64,000 nucleotides of DNA from JAENWD01 sp963837165 (GCA_963837165.1 CAWIMD010000004.1:1-64000), one strand, 5' to 3'; numbered from the stretch's first letter, positions 10,101-18,213 are shown. Notes: generated by a model from the sequence alone, not told the origin. Numbers and translations are program-made.

Positions 10101-11850
10101 TGTCGGCCCGGCGAGCGTCACCGGGAAGGCTGTCGGCGCCCGCGGCGGCGACGCTGTCGAGCTGACGCTGCCGGTCGAGCCGGCGGGTCTTCGCCGGGAC
10201 GTGGGCGTGTCGGGCACCGTGTCGCACGGCGGCAGCAGCCACACCACGCTGATGATCCCGGCCGAGTCGAATCCCGCCGCGCGCAGCGTGCAGATCTCGC
10301 TGGCGCCATCGCTGGCCGGATCGCTGCTCGGCGCGCTCGATTTCCTGACCGGGTTTCCCTACGGATGCACCGAGCAGACGCTCTCGGCCTACCTGCCGAG
10401 CGTCACCGTCGCGCGCACGCTGGCGCAGCTGAAGCTCGAGCCGACCGAGCGCCTCGCCCAGGTGGACCGGTACGCGACGGCCGGGCTCGCACGCCTGCTC
10501 GACTACCAGCACGACGATGGGGGCTGGGGCTGGTGGAAGACGGACGAGAACCAGCCATTCATGACGGCGTACGCCGTCTACGGCCTGCTGGAGACCCGGG
10601 CCGCCGGCTACAAGGTGCCCGAGGATCGGCTGCGGAACGGGATCACGGCCGTTGCGCGGCTGTACCGGAAGTACCCACGGGCGGTGCCTGCGCTGAAGGC
10701 GTACATGGTCTACGTGCTCGAGCGGTCCGCGTCCGTGAAGCTCCAGCCCGGGTACCTCGAGGACGGGCCGTTCAATCTCCCGGCGGCCCTGAACGAGGTC
10801 TGGAGTGCCCGAGGGGACCTGACGCCGTACGGCCGCGCGCTGCTGCTGCTCGCCCTCGATGCCGCGAAGGACCAGCGCGCTCGGTCGCTGGCCCGCGATC
10901 TGCTCGCCGAGGCCAGGCAGACGGGCGAGCTGGCCTGGTGGGAGATGAGCGGCGATCCGCTGCTCGACGACTGGGACGATACGACGGTCGAGGCCACGGC
11001 GACGGTCATCCGCGCCCTGGCGCCGCATCAGCCGACGAGCGAGGTAATGGAGCGCGCCGTGCGCTACGTGCTGGCGAACCGGCAGTCAGGCGCCTACTGG
11101 TCCACGACGAAGCAGACGGCGATGGTGGTCTACGGGCTCACGGCGTACATGGAGGCGCGCGGCGAGTCCGGCGTCCCCTCGACGGTGCAGGTGACGGTGA
11201 ACGGGACGCGGCTGGCGCCGGTGCGGTTCGACCAGGCGTCGCTGACGGCCCCGGATCCGGTGGTCCTGACGGTGCCTGGCCTGGCCGGCGATAACGAGAT
11301 CGCGATCACGTCGAGCGGCGGCGGGTCGGTGTACTGGACGGCGGGCGCGCGGTACTTCGACACGCGGACGCCAATCGAGCGCACGGGAGGCCGCAGGCTG
11401 GCGATCGCGCGCGACTACTTCGCGCTGTCCGCGGTGCCCGCTCCGAACAGGCGCATCGTGTACCGGCAGACGCCGTTCAGCGGCACGGCCAGTCCGGGAG
11501 ACGTGGTGCTGGTCCATCTGGCGGTCGCCGGCGCGAGCGACTGGCGGTACCTCCTGATCGAGGACATGCTGCCGGCGGGGACCGAGCCGATTGCCGACGA
11601 CGATCTGTATCCGCTGGAGACGGCGCGGCCGCGTGCGTGGGGCAACCGGCGGGAGTTCAGGGACGATCGGGCGGTGTTCTTCCAGGACGGCCTGCCCAAC
11701 GGCCGGGTCGACTACTACTACCTGCTCAAGGTGGTGACGCCTGGCGTGTTCACCGCACGGCCCGCGCAGGTCGCGCCGATGTACGTGCCGGGCGTGAGCG
11801 CCTCGACCACGGTCCAGCGCGTCACCGTCACGCCGGGAGGAGAGCCGTGA
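7138..11850 (+). CDS. Bacterial alpha-2-macroglobulin (MG2 / thioester protease trap)
   Basis: A 1570-residue exported A2M, close to the length of YfaS-type proteins. After a signal segment come repeated MG beta-sandwiches; MG2 is marked by YIYTDKPIYRPGHTVHVKG near residue 302. The thioester site is PYGCTEQ, with Cys1077 and Gln1080, followed by an alpha/alpha toroid (GWGWWKTDENQPFMTAYAVY). Such proteins snare attacking proteases in the periplasm by covalent capture after bait cleavage. The N-terminus lacks an obvious lipobox Cys, so it may be soluble rather than a lipoprotein. Translation is coupled at both ends: ATGA with DUF1175 and GTGA with the membrane protein. Confidence 0.93.
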   Translation: MIGRRIRRRFLALVVLAIAARPGMLRAQDGEIAAHRPAFSLSASAIATTRDTPSVYLSFRELDHLDFRVYRVQDPMAFLAGLKDPHQLGSEAPLVEQTPTMLERVADWKAGWRASIQDFFRAQFSYDYRRARRQRLDTQTVVRRRTTRVQSFAQVPLLNPSRLVTSWREVLPPLRDTDVRRIPIDVEEPGMYVVEAVSPPHRAYTIVIVSDVGLVSKASPGQVLLYAADRFTGRPAAGCDARVLYEHRSLAQGRTGDDGVFDARFTEQASDDVIAAVSCGGQVVATDPGSWSLQEPVRELVGYIYTDKPIYRPGHTVHVKGVLRWRSHGALLPLDARDVEVRISDVTDKVIFRQRRTVDAFGGVTADVPLSAGAALGDYSIAILLGDETAAGSFEVQEYRKPEFEVRATPAERFVVQDHPVAVAISARYYFGQPVAHGRVAWVAHRQPYYSPLRWSDDEVDESGYWWGDDQTLEGTARLDANGQARISVPLDVDDHGNDYSLRIEARVTDASGREVSGAAVVHATYGAFLLAVRSDDYVIRPGASTTLALRAVDYAGAPQAGRDVHVTVGTRVQGRNWNDDGGVRVVARDAVTTDADGRAPWTFTAPAAPGEYRIRFEADSGGRTVTADAYLWIPGVTHLSEAESTDRYLELIPDRKTVSPGETARFLVRGADFDADVLVTKEAQDVSWHRVQHLRSNETIEVPVSTDDIGDTWVNLVFLSGNRVYRAERRVKVPAVSKQLQVTVTPEKPVSRPREPGRFLLEVVDATGAPVQGEFSLSVVDEAVYGVKADDTPDPLRFFYQRGYSRVGTQFSREYYFVGYSGNQQLMLAMRHRPYSLADFKSDTAVQPQVRKDFPDAIYWVGDLVTDAHGTAHVQITYPDALTTWRLTARGVTADTRVGSAVARTTVTKDLIVRVVTPRFLAQGDEVVVPVITHNYRQEPAALDISLAATNLTPKAGPSGAAPDAAMHATIAPADEQRLDWRFTADRVGPASVTGKAVGARGGDAVELTLPVEPAGLRRDVGVSGTVSHGGSSHTTLMIPAESNPAARSVQISLAPSLAGSLLGALDFLTGFPYGCTEQTLSAYLPSVTVARTLAQLKLEPTERLAQVDRYATAGLARLLDYQHDDGGWGWWKTDENQPFMTAYAVYGLLETRAAGYKVPEDRLRNGITAVARLYRKYPRAVPALKAYMVYVLERSASVKLQPGYLEDGPFNLPAALNEVWSARGDLTPYGRALLLLALDAAKDQRARSLARDLLAEARQTGELAWWEMSGDPLLDDWDDTTVEATATVIRALAPHQPTSEVMERAVRYVLANRQSGAYWSTTKQTAMVVYGLTAYMEARGESGVPSTVQVTVNGTRLAPVRFDQASLTAPDPVVLTVPGLAGDNEIAITSSGGGSVYWTAGARYFDTRTPIERTGGRRLAIARDYFALSAVPAPNRRIVYRQTPFSGTASPGDVVLVHLAVAGASDWRYLLIEDMLPAGTEPIADDDLYPLETARPRAWGNRREFRDDRAVFFQDGLPNGRVDYYYLLKVVTPGVFTARPAQVAPMYVPGVSASTTVQRVTVTPGGEP

Positions 11851-12572
11851 GCCGCCGGCTTGTGTTCGTCACCATCTGGCTGCTCGCGGGCAACGCCCTG
11901 GCGGCGGCCCTGTTCTGGCTCCTGCTGCGCGTGCCGGAGTCCTCCGCGTTGACGTTGATGCTGTCGGTGCTCGTCCTCGTCGCCTGCGGGCTGGTGTTCG
12001 CGTGGGTGCACGGGACGGCGCTGGCGGCGTGGCGGTCCGGCGCGTCGTTTGGCGGCACGGCGGCCCGGGGATGGACGACGGTGCCGGCCGTCGTGCTTGG
12101 CGTGCTGCTCTTCCTCGCCTGCTGGTGGGTGACGGCGCGGGCCTCCGGCTGGCACGCGGCGTATGCGGGGCAGATCGACGCGTGGATCATCGCCCGCAGC
12201 GGAAGGTCGGACACCGCGTGGCTGCATCGCGCGACCGACGGGGCAATCTGGCTGCTGCGATGGGGGATCGGGCTGACGCTGTCGCTGTCGCTGTCGGCCT
12301 GGGCACTTGGCGGCGGCGCGGCGGTCGCGCGGGGGGCATGGGTGCGGTTCGCGCTGGATCCGCGGCGGTGGGTCGCGGTGGCCCTGCTCGTCGGCCTGGC
12401 CATCGTGTTGCCATGGCACTGGGCGTATTGGCGTCCGCGAGACCTGAGCCTCACGCTGGAGCCCTGGTTCGTGGCTGCCAAACTCGGGGCGCTTGCCGTC
12501 CTGGCCGCCGTGGCGTGGGCGCTGGCCCTCAGAGTCGTGACCCCCTCCGAAATTCGATCGGGACGGGATTAG
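11847..12572 (+). CDS. Polytopic membrane protein of the A2M operon
   Basis: A 241-residue protein with about five to six hydrophobic segments (VFVTIWLLAGNALAAALFWL, LMLSVLVLVACGLVFAWV, VPAVVLGVLLFLACWWV, GIGLTLSLSLSAWAL, WVAVALLVGLAIVLPWHW and a last helix near the C-terminus). No catalytic motif is visible and I do not recognise the family. The GTG start overlaps the A2M stop (GTGA), so it is translationally coupled and probably works with A2M at the inner membrane. Its last codons are built from a REP-like repeat (EIRSGRD), so the native C-terminus may be slightly altered. Confidence 0.72.
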   Translation: MSRRLVFVTIWLLAGNALAAALFWLLLRVPESSALTLMLSVLVLVACGLVFAWVHGTALAAWRSGASFGGTAARGWTTVPAVVLGVLLFLACWWVTARASGWHAAYAGQIDAWIIARSGRSDTAWLHRATDGAIWLLRWGIGLTLSLSLSAWALGGGAAVARGAWVRFALDPRRWVAVALLVGLAIVLPWHWAYWRPRDLSLTLEPWFVAAKLGALAVLAAVAWALALRVVTPSEIRSGRD

Positions 12573-12713
12573 CGCCCGTCCCCAAAATCCGATCGGGACG
12601 AATTTCCCGGGCACGACCCTGGCACCAGACAATTCCGAGGAAGACCTGCCCAGCCGCCAAAATTGGATCGGGACGAATTTCGCCGGTTGAGCGAAATTCG
12701 TCCCGATCCAATT
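12548..12713. terminator. REP-like repeat cluster ending in a perfect 23-bp hairpin between convergent operons
   Basis: Four REP-like units occur: 12548-12569, 12584-12606, 12661-12683 and the inverted 12691-12713. The last two form a perfect inverted repeat of 23 bp with a 7-nt loop (CGGTTGA). It sits exactly where the A2M operon (plus) and the fusion-protein operon (minus) converge; the minus stop codon (12712-12714) lies at its edge. A bidirectional terminator or transcript-end stabiliser is the likely role, although no long T-tract follows. Confidence 0.7.
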
Positions 12714-15063
12714 AGCGGACCTCGGTCCAGTCGCCGCGGGCGGCGGCCAGCGCACGCTCGAAGCAGGCGGCCGCCAGACCGTAGGCCTGGCGAGCCTGTG
12801 CGGCCGAGGCAGGGCGCCTGAGATCCAGATCCGATGGGCACCGGACGCGGCGGATCTCGCCGTACTTCCCCACCATCGATTGCGGCGGCGGCTCGCCCGC
12901 GAAATGCATCGCCGCCCCTTCGCGGACCCATTCCGGGCGGTCCGCCAGCAGCGGTGCCGTGACGACGTGGGCGAGCTCGTGGCGGACGGTCAGGTCCAGC
13001 GTGCCGCGCGCGCGCAGCATGTCGGGCGGGACCAGGTCGATGCGCGCCCCGCGCGTCCGCGCGGACGACCACCAGCTCGCACCCGTCTCCCGCTGGAAAC
13101 TGGCCGCCGACGGGTGAAACACCACCCGCAGGTCGGAGGGAGCCGATCGTCCGGTCGCGCGAACGATTGCCGCGAGCGACCGCGACACGAGATCGGCGAG
13201 GACTCCCCGATCGTGTTCGGCACTCGGCGGCAGCACCAGCGTGAACGATGGCTGCCCCACTGGCGGGTCGGCCGCAGGCGCGGGACCCGGCGTCGTCGTC
13301 GGACGCGCCGTTGGTGCGGGAGGAGCGGCGGGCGCCGGCACCGGCGCCATGCCGGGCTCGACCTTCGCGAGTGGCGTGACGTCCAGCCCGGGAAAGTACG
13401 CCCGCAGGATCGCCGCTGCACCATCTCCATCGGCCGCGCGCGCGACCGACCCCAGCACGCACAAGCCGACGCCATGACCGAACCCGTGCCCCTCGAAACG
13501 GAACCCGCCGCCGGTTCGCCGGACAGTGAAGTCCGTGCTCTTCAACAGCTGCCACCCGAGCTGCCGGCCGACGAGCGTCCTGAAGTCCTGCGCGCTGATC
13601 ACCGGCGGCGCCAGGCCCACCAGTCGCAACCGCGCCACGCGACCCGAGCGGGTGCGTCCGTCGCGCCGCAGATCGCGCAGGCGGCCTCCCGTGAACCCGG
13701 CGCCGTGCAGCACCCGGTCGAGATCGGGCGCGGGAATCTCCGACGACCAGTGCGGCTCCCCCCGGCAGGCCCGATCCCGCCGGACGCGGAGGTACGGCGG
13801 ATCGTCAGCGCCGGGCCAGACCGCCGAGGGCACCTCGCTCACGCCGCCGCAGGAGGCCGTGTAGAACACCTGTGCCAGCGCGCCATGCCAGGTCAGGACC
13901 CTGCCGGCCGTCGTTTGGACGGCGGCCCGCGCCGGCGCATCCGGATCGCGGAGAACCTGGCAGTGCGTGAGCGTGCAGAGGTCGAACCCGTCGCGGCGGT
14001 GCCGGCCCCGGTTCGCCAGCGCGAAAGTCCGCGCCGCAATCGCCAGCGCTTCGAGCGCCGCGGGCGGACTGTGTGGCGCCGCCTCCCCCGCCAGCACGCG
14101 CGCGACGTAGTCCTCGAGCGGCAGCGTCCGGACGTCGTAGCCGCCTCCCGGGCGGGGTGTGCCGATACGGAGGACCGGGCCGGCCGGCGTCACATCCACG
14201 GGCGTCTCCGGCGCGCCGGCAGCTGCACCGGTGCCAGGCTGCTCGCTGGTGGGCGCGTCGCCCCGCCCCGCCGCGATGCGCGCGGCGAGATCGGCGGCGT
14301 CCATCCCCGAGACACCCGGCGCCACGAGGACAATCCCCCGGACCGGCGCCGCCGCGGGCCACAACGCGACGACCAGGCCCTGCACTCCGCCGCCCGGAGC
14401 GTCCGCGGTACCCGTCTTGGCGAGCGCCTCCACGCCGTGCATCGCGAACGCGCTCGACGTGCCGTAGAGCGCCGAGCCTCGCAGGCCGTCGAGCACGACC
14501 CGCCGGTCCTCGTCCCCCAGCGGGACCGTGGCGGGATCCATCACGAGGCGCGCCAGCGCGCGAAGCAGCGCTTCCGGCGGCACCGCGGTGCCCTGGAGAC
14601 CGGTGGCCGCCAGCGGCATCGGTGCCGACGCCGGCACCGGCGGCAGGCCGAGGGCGGTGAGGACGCCGTTCAGCCGCGTCCGCGGGAGGCGCTCGGCAAT
14701 CGTCGCGAAATACACGTTGCACGAGAGGGCGAGTGCCTCGTCCGGCCGGAGTGCGTGCCGCACCCGTGGGTGGCTGCAGCGGATCACGTGGCCTGCGACA
14801 TCGGCCTCGCCGCGACAGACCACGCGCGAGGTCCTCGAGATCGTGTGACTGGCGAGCGCGGCGACCAGCGTCGGCAGCTTCATGAAGGAGCCCGGGGGCG
14901 CGGGGGCCGCGAGCCGATCGGGGTGCTGGCTCTCGACGACCTTCATCGTGGCCAGGTCCACGACCTGCCACGCGGCGCGATCGGCGTTGGCCGGCGGAGG
15001 GTTCGCGCCCTGGGGTGCCAGCAGGAGCGCCGTCAGGAAGGACGACAACGCGGCCAGCCTCAC
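12712..15063 (-). CDS. Exported fusion: PBP-like transpeptidase fold + SpoIID amidase domain + HELAH metallopeptidase
   Basis: A 783-residue protein with three modules. Residues about 25-265 carry the serine-transpeptidase triad SxxK (S59-K62, SFMK), SxN (S114-N116, SCN) and KTG (216-218, AKTGTAD). Residues about 295-565 are SpoIID-like: PLEDYVARVLAGEA with the probable catalytic Glu327, AIAARTFA, and FGHGVGLCVLGS. Residues about 605-783 contain HELAH (695-699) with a downstream EWVREGAAMHF, a gluzincin-like zinc peptidase. Pro/Ala linkers separate them. A signal segment follows the GTG start, which overlaps the upstream stop (GTGA). All three parts point to cell-wall cleavage in the periplasm. 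It may correspond functionally to the DUF2300 (YfaQ) partner of A2M loci. Confidence 0.82.
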   Translation of the reverse strand: MRLAALSSFLTALLLAPQGANPPPANADRAAWQVVDLATMKVVESQHPDRLAAPAPPGSFMKLPTLVAALASHTISRTSRVVCRGEADVAGHVIRCSHPRVRHALRPDEALALSCNVYFATIAERLPRTRLNGVLTALGLPPVPASAPMPLAATGLQGTAVPPEALLRALARLVMDPATVPLGDEDRRVVLDGLRGSALYGTSSAFAMHGVEALAKTGTADAPGGGVQGLVVALWPAAAPVRGIVLVAPGVSGMDAADLAARIAAGRGDAPTSEQPGTGAAAGAPETPVDVTPAGPVLRIGTPRPGGGYDVRTLPLEDYVARVLAGEAAPHSPPAALEALAIAARTFALANRGRHRRDGFDLCTLTHCQVLRDPDAPARAAVQTTAGRVLTWHGALAQVFYTASCGGVSEVPSAVWPGADDPPYLRVRRDRACRGEPHWSSEIPAPDLDRVLHGAGFTGGRLRDLRRDGRTRSGRVARLRLVGLAPPVISAQDFRTLVGRQLGWQLLKSTDFTVRRTGGGFRFEGHGFGHGVGLCVLGSVARAADGDGAAAILRAYFPGLDVTPLAKVEPGMAPVPAPAAPPAPTARPTTTPGPAPAADPPVGQPSFTLVLPPSAEHDRGVLADLVSRSLAAIVRATGRSAPSDLRVVFHPSAASFQRETGASWWSSARTRGARIDLVPPDMLRARGTLDLTVRHELAHVVTAPLLADRPEWVREGAAMHFAGEPPPQSMVGKYGEIRRVRCPSDLDLRRPASAAQARQAYGLAAACFERALAAARGDWTEVR

Positions 15064-15722
15064 CCGTCCACCTCGAAAAGCCGCGCGGCACCAGCCCAGA
15101 GCTCGTCCAGGTGCTCGAGCAACTGATGCCCGTCGTCCAGGAGCCGCAGCTCGACCGGGGGCCGGCCGCTCGCCCACCGCTCGACGGATACGGGGGAGAC
15201 GACCTCGTCACGGCGACCCTGGAAGACGAGCGTGGGCATCGGGACGTGCACGGCGTAGGCATCGAAGCGCCGCGCGTCCGCCATGAAGGCCCAGCCGAGC
15301 TCGCGGGGAGCGCCCGAGGCGTAATGGAAGATCTCGAACCGATCCGTCGCCTCCCACTCGCGCAGCCGCTCGGGCCCGCACTCCTGCTCCAGGCTCGGCA
15401 CCAGGTCCATCGCCGGCGCCAGGAACACCAGCCGATCCACCCGGCTGGCCGTCGGTCCCGGGCGAGCCGCCGCGTGCAGCGCCACGAACGCCCCCAGGCT
15501 CGATCCCACGAGGGCCACCGCGCCAGGTGGCTGCGCGGCGACGACGTGATCCACCTGGTCGAGCATGCGCGTCACGGTGAGGGAACGGAAATCGGGTTGA
15601 TTCAGGTCGGGACAGGCAAAGCTGAGACCGGCGCGCCCGGCATGGCCGGCGAAGAAGCGCGCCTTCGAGGAGAGCGGCGACGATGCGAAGCCGTGGAGAT
15701 AGACGAGGCTCGAGACCCTCAC
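15060..15722 (-). CDS. YqiA-like alpha/beta-hydrolase esterase
   Basis: A 220-residue alpha/beta-hydrolase. The oxyanion block is LVYLHGFASSPLSSKA, the nucleophile elbow is VGSSLGAF (GxSxG), and the catalytic tail has VFQGRRDEVVSP and DDGHQLLEHLDE with the histidine. This is the pattern of small UPF0227/YqiA carboxylesterases. The GTG start at 15722 overlaps the SET-protein stop (GTGA) and its own stop overlaps the fusion-protein start (GTGA). The three are therefore one tightly coupled operon. The substrate is unknown. Confidence 0.85.
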   Translation of the reverse strand: MRVSSLVYLHGFASSPLSSKARFFAGHAGRAGLSFACPDLNQPDFRSLTVTRMLDQVDHVVAAQPPGAVALVGSSLGAFVALHAAARPGPTASRVDRLVFLAPAMDLVPSLEQECGPERLREWEATDRFEIFHYASGAPRELGWAFMADARRFDAYAVHVPMPTLVFQGRRDEVVSPVSVERWASGRPPVELRLLDDGHQLLEHLDELWAGAARLFEVDG

Positions 15723-16111
15723 AGCTTGTGCGTGCAGCCCGGACGGCACCGGCACGGGATCTCGGCGTCGCCGGTGGTGTTGTAATCGTAGCTCAGCTCT
15801 TCGCCCTTGCGGATGTTCCGTGCCGCTCGAATCCAGATGACGCCCTCGACGATGTGGGAGTAGCAGTTCGGCGTGCACGAGTGGTTGATGAACCGCGCGA
15901 TGTTGCCGCCGACGCCGGCATCCACCACGACACGGTTGTTGACCGTGAAGCACCAGATCTGCCCGTTCTTCAGGTAGCGTCCCTCGCGCTTGACGCTTTC
16001 CTTGTGCGAAATCCGTTCACCCGCGTAGTCGATGATGCGCTTGTTCTTGTTGATGTTCTCGGTGGCGTAGACGCCCCAGCCGGAAATGTCCGAACGACGC
16101 CGCTCGATCAT
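15719..16111 (-). CDS. SET-domain protein with post-SET cysteines
   Basis: A 130-residue compact SET protein. The N-terminal GWGVYATENI, the pseudoknot motif ARFINHSCTPNCYS, and GEELSYDYN are all present, followed by a post-SET zinc cluster CRCRPGC. SET proteins transfer methyl groups from S-adenosylmethionine to protein lysines. In bacteria, targets are unproven except in some pathogens and chlamydiae. ATG 16111 was chosen because family homology begins at once (IERRRSDISGWGVYA). It heads the operon SET, esterase, cell-wall fusion. Confidence 0.88.
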   Translation of the reverse strand: MIERRRSDISGWGVYATENINKNKRIIDYAGERISHKESVKREGRYLKNGQIWCFTVNNRVVVDAGVGGNIARFINHSCTPNCYSHIVEGVIWIRAARNIRKGEELSYDYNTTGDAEIPCRCRPGCTHKL

Positions 16112-16205
16112 GGCAGTAAAGATAGCATCGGTTGGCAGGCACCGGCGCTCGGCCGATGCCGCAGGGTGCCTGAGCGGCCTGATATAGTGATGTGACGGTC
16201 GCACG

Positions 16206-17285
16206 ATGTCCGTGCCGGTTCGTCGGGAGGCATCATTGGACGGGATCTTTACTTCGTGGGGACGGATACTGCGGGGCTATGCGCCGTCGTTGTCGATTGA
16301 AATCACGCGCGAATGCCCGCTGCGCTGCCCCGGCTGTTATGCCTATGGCGAGGACCACCTCGGTGGCGTGACCACTTTGCGCGACGTCCGCGATTTCAAG
16401 GGCCAGGCGCTCATCGACGGCGTGCACAAGCTCGTGGACCGGCACAAGCCCGTCCATGTCTCGATCGTCGGCGGCGAGCCGCTCGTCCGCTTCCGCGAGC
16501 TCAACGAACTGCTGCCGCAGCTGTCGACGCGCGGCCTGCACGTGCAGGTGGTTACGAGCGCCGTGCGTCCCATTCCGATCGAGTGGGCCAGCATTCCCCG
16601 TCTGTCGGTGGTCGTGTCGATCGACGGCCTGCCCGCCGAGCACGACGTCCGGCGCGCCCCGGCCACCTACGAACGCATCCTCAAGCACATCGTCGGGCAG
16701 CGGGTCGTGGTGCACTGCACCGTGACCCGCCAGCTCGTGCAGCGCGACGGGTATCTCGACGAGTTCGCGCGGTTCTGGCAGGCGCAGCCGTATTGCCGCA
16801 AGGTCTGGTTCAGCCTCTACACGCCGCAGGTGGGCGAGGAGTCCGCCGAGAAGCTCACGCCGGCGAACCGGCGCGACGTGGTGGCGACGCTGCTGGCGCT
16901 CCGCCAGCGCTACTCCAAGGTCGAGATGCCGAAAGGCATGATCGAGGTCTATGCCGAGCCGCCGGATTCGCCGGCAGACTGCATTTTCTCCCGCGTGACC
17001 TACACGGTGTCGGCCGACCTGCAGACGCGCATCACGCCCTGCCAGTTCGGCGGCACGCCCGACTGCGCCAACTGCGGCTGCGTCGCGTCGGCCGGACTGG
17101 CCGCCGTGGGGCGGTACGCCCTGGCCGGACCGCTGCGGGTGGAGCACATCTTCAACACGTCGTTCAAGGTGGGCGCCGCAGTACGTGCCATCCGTGAGCG
17201 GCTGCAGGGCGACGTGGCCCCTCCGGGCCCATCGAGCGCTCCCGAGCGGAGCGACCTCGGAGCCGGGGAAGCCGAGGCCATCTAG
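16206..17285 (+). CDS. Radical SAM protein with C-terminal Cys-rich (SPASM-like) region
   Basis: A 359-residue radical SAM enzyme. The iron-sulfur motif is CPLRCPGC (CX3CX2C) in the block SIEITRECPLRCPGCYAYGE near residue 40. VSIVGGEPLVRF supplies the GGE SAM-contact and VVSIDGLPAEHDVRR follows. The C-terminal CQFGGTPDCANCGC could bind an auxiliary cluster as in SPASM proteins. The substrate is unknown. It is divergent from the SET operon and 11 nt upstream of the metallophosphoesterase gene, so the two may be co-transcribed. Confidence 0.88.
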   Translation: MSVPVRREASLDGIFTSWGRILRGYAPSLSIEITRECPLRCPGCYAYGEDHLGGVTTLRDVRDFKGQALIDGVHKLVDRHKPVHVSIVGGEPLVRFRELNELLPQLSTRGLHVQVVTSAVRPIPIEWASIPRLSVVVSIDGLPAEHDVRRAPATYERILKHIVGQRVVVHCTVTRQLVQRDGYLDEFARFWQAQPYCRKVWFSLYTPQVGEESAEKLTPANRRDVVATLLALRQRYSKVEMPKGMIEVYAEPPDSPADCIFSRVTYTVSADLQTRITPCQFGGTPDCANCGCVASAGLAAVGRYALAGPLRVEHIFNTSFKVGAAVRAIRERLQGDVAPPGPSSAPERSDLGAGEAEAI

Positions 17286-17296
17286 CGACAGGCGCC

Positions 17297-18190
17297 ATGC
17301 GACGCTCCCTCGCCTGTGCCGCTGCCCTGCTGCTCGCGCTTCCGGCCCTGCTCGGGGCGGCCGACATCCTGCTGCCCGGGAAGGCGGACTCGGTCAGGTT
17401 TGCCGTCATCGGTGACAGCGGCAGCGGCAGCCGCGGGCAGTACGAAACGGCTGGCGAGCTCGTGAACGCCCACGACAAGTTCCCGTTCGACTTCGTCCTG
17501 ATGCTGGGTGACAACATCTACGGCGGACAGCAGCCGCGCGATTTCTTCCTGAAGTTCGAACAGCCGTACCGGCGCCTGCTCGAGGGCGGCGTGACATTCC
17601 ACGCCGCGATCGGGAATCACGACGAGGCGCGGATCCAGCTGACCTATCCCCCGTTCCACATGGACGGGAAGCGGTACTACACCTTCGCCCGGCAGTCGGT
17701 GCAGTTCTTCGCGCTCGACAGCACGGCCATGGGCGCGGCGCAGCTGGCGTGGCTCGAGGATGCGCTGGCCGCCTCGAAAGCCAGCTGGAAGATCGCCTAC
17801 ATGCACCACCCCGTCTACTCGTCGGGCCGGAAACACGGATCCGACCTGGCGCTCCGTGCCCGGCTCGAGCCCCTCTTCGAGAAGTACGGCGTGAACGTCG
17901 CGCTGGCGGGGCACGAGCACTTCTACGAGCGGATCAGGCCCCAGCACGGCGTGCAGTACTTCATCGCCGGGTCGGCCGGGAAGCTCCGGGCGGGCGATAT
18001 CGTGCACGGCCCGCTGCACGAAGCCGGCTTCGACACCGACCTCAGCTTCATGCTGATGGAAGTCTCGGCCGACACGCTGGACTACCAGGTGATCGCCCGG
18101 ACCGGCCAGACCGTGGACCACGGGACGCTGCTCCGGCAGGCCGAGCACATCGGCCCGACGGCGGCACGAGAGAGCCTCCGGCCGAACTGA
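17297..18190 (+). CDS. Exported metallophosphoesterase (purple-acid-phosphatase-like)
   Basis: A 297-residue calcineurin-like phosphoesterase with a signal peptide (SLACAAALLLALPALLGA). Metal-binding blocks appear in order: FAVIGDSGSGSRG, LMLGDNIYGG, AIGNHDEAR, YMHHPVYSSG, and ALAGHEHFYER. This is the DxG, GDN, GNHD, H, GHxH sequence of dinuclear metallophosphatases, most like the acid phosphatase group. It probably hydrolyses phosphate monoesters in the periplasm. It follows the radical SAM gene closely. Confidence 0.9.
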   Translation: MRRSLACAAALLLALPALLGAADILLPGKADSVRFAVIGDSGSGSRGQYETAGELVNAHDKFPFDFVLMLGDNIYGGQQPRDFFLKFEQPYRRLLEGGVTFHAAIGNHDEARIQLTYPPFHMDGKRYYTFARQSVQFFALDSTAMGAAQLAWLEDALAASKASWKIAYMHHPVYSSGRKHGSDLALRARLEPLFEKYGVNVALAGHEHFYERIRPQHGVQYFIAGSAGKLRAGDIVHGPLHEAGFDTDLSFMLMEVSADTLDYQVIARTGQTVDHGTLLRQAEHIGPTAARESLRPN

Positions 18191-18213
18191 CCGACGTGAG
18201 TTAGTATTCCCCC

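Noticed and set aside
7633..11028. Very long minus-strand open frame (1131 codons) opposite A2M
   Set aside because: It is the GC-rich shadow of the A2M gene; the translation is Arg/His/Gly-rich with no motif, signal or ribosome site.
12880..15126. Long plus-strand open frame opposite the wall-enzyme fusion
   Set aside because: Shadow frame; the minus strand has three catalytic motif sets in order and overlapping start/stop codons with its neighbour.
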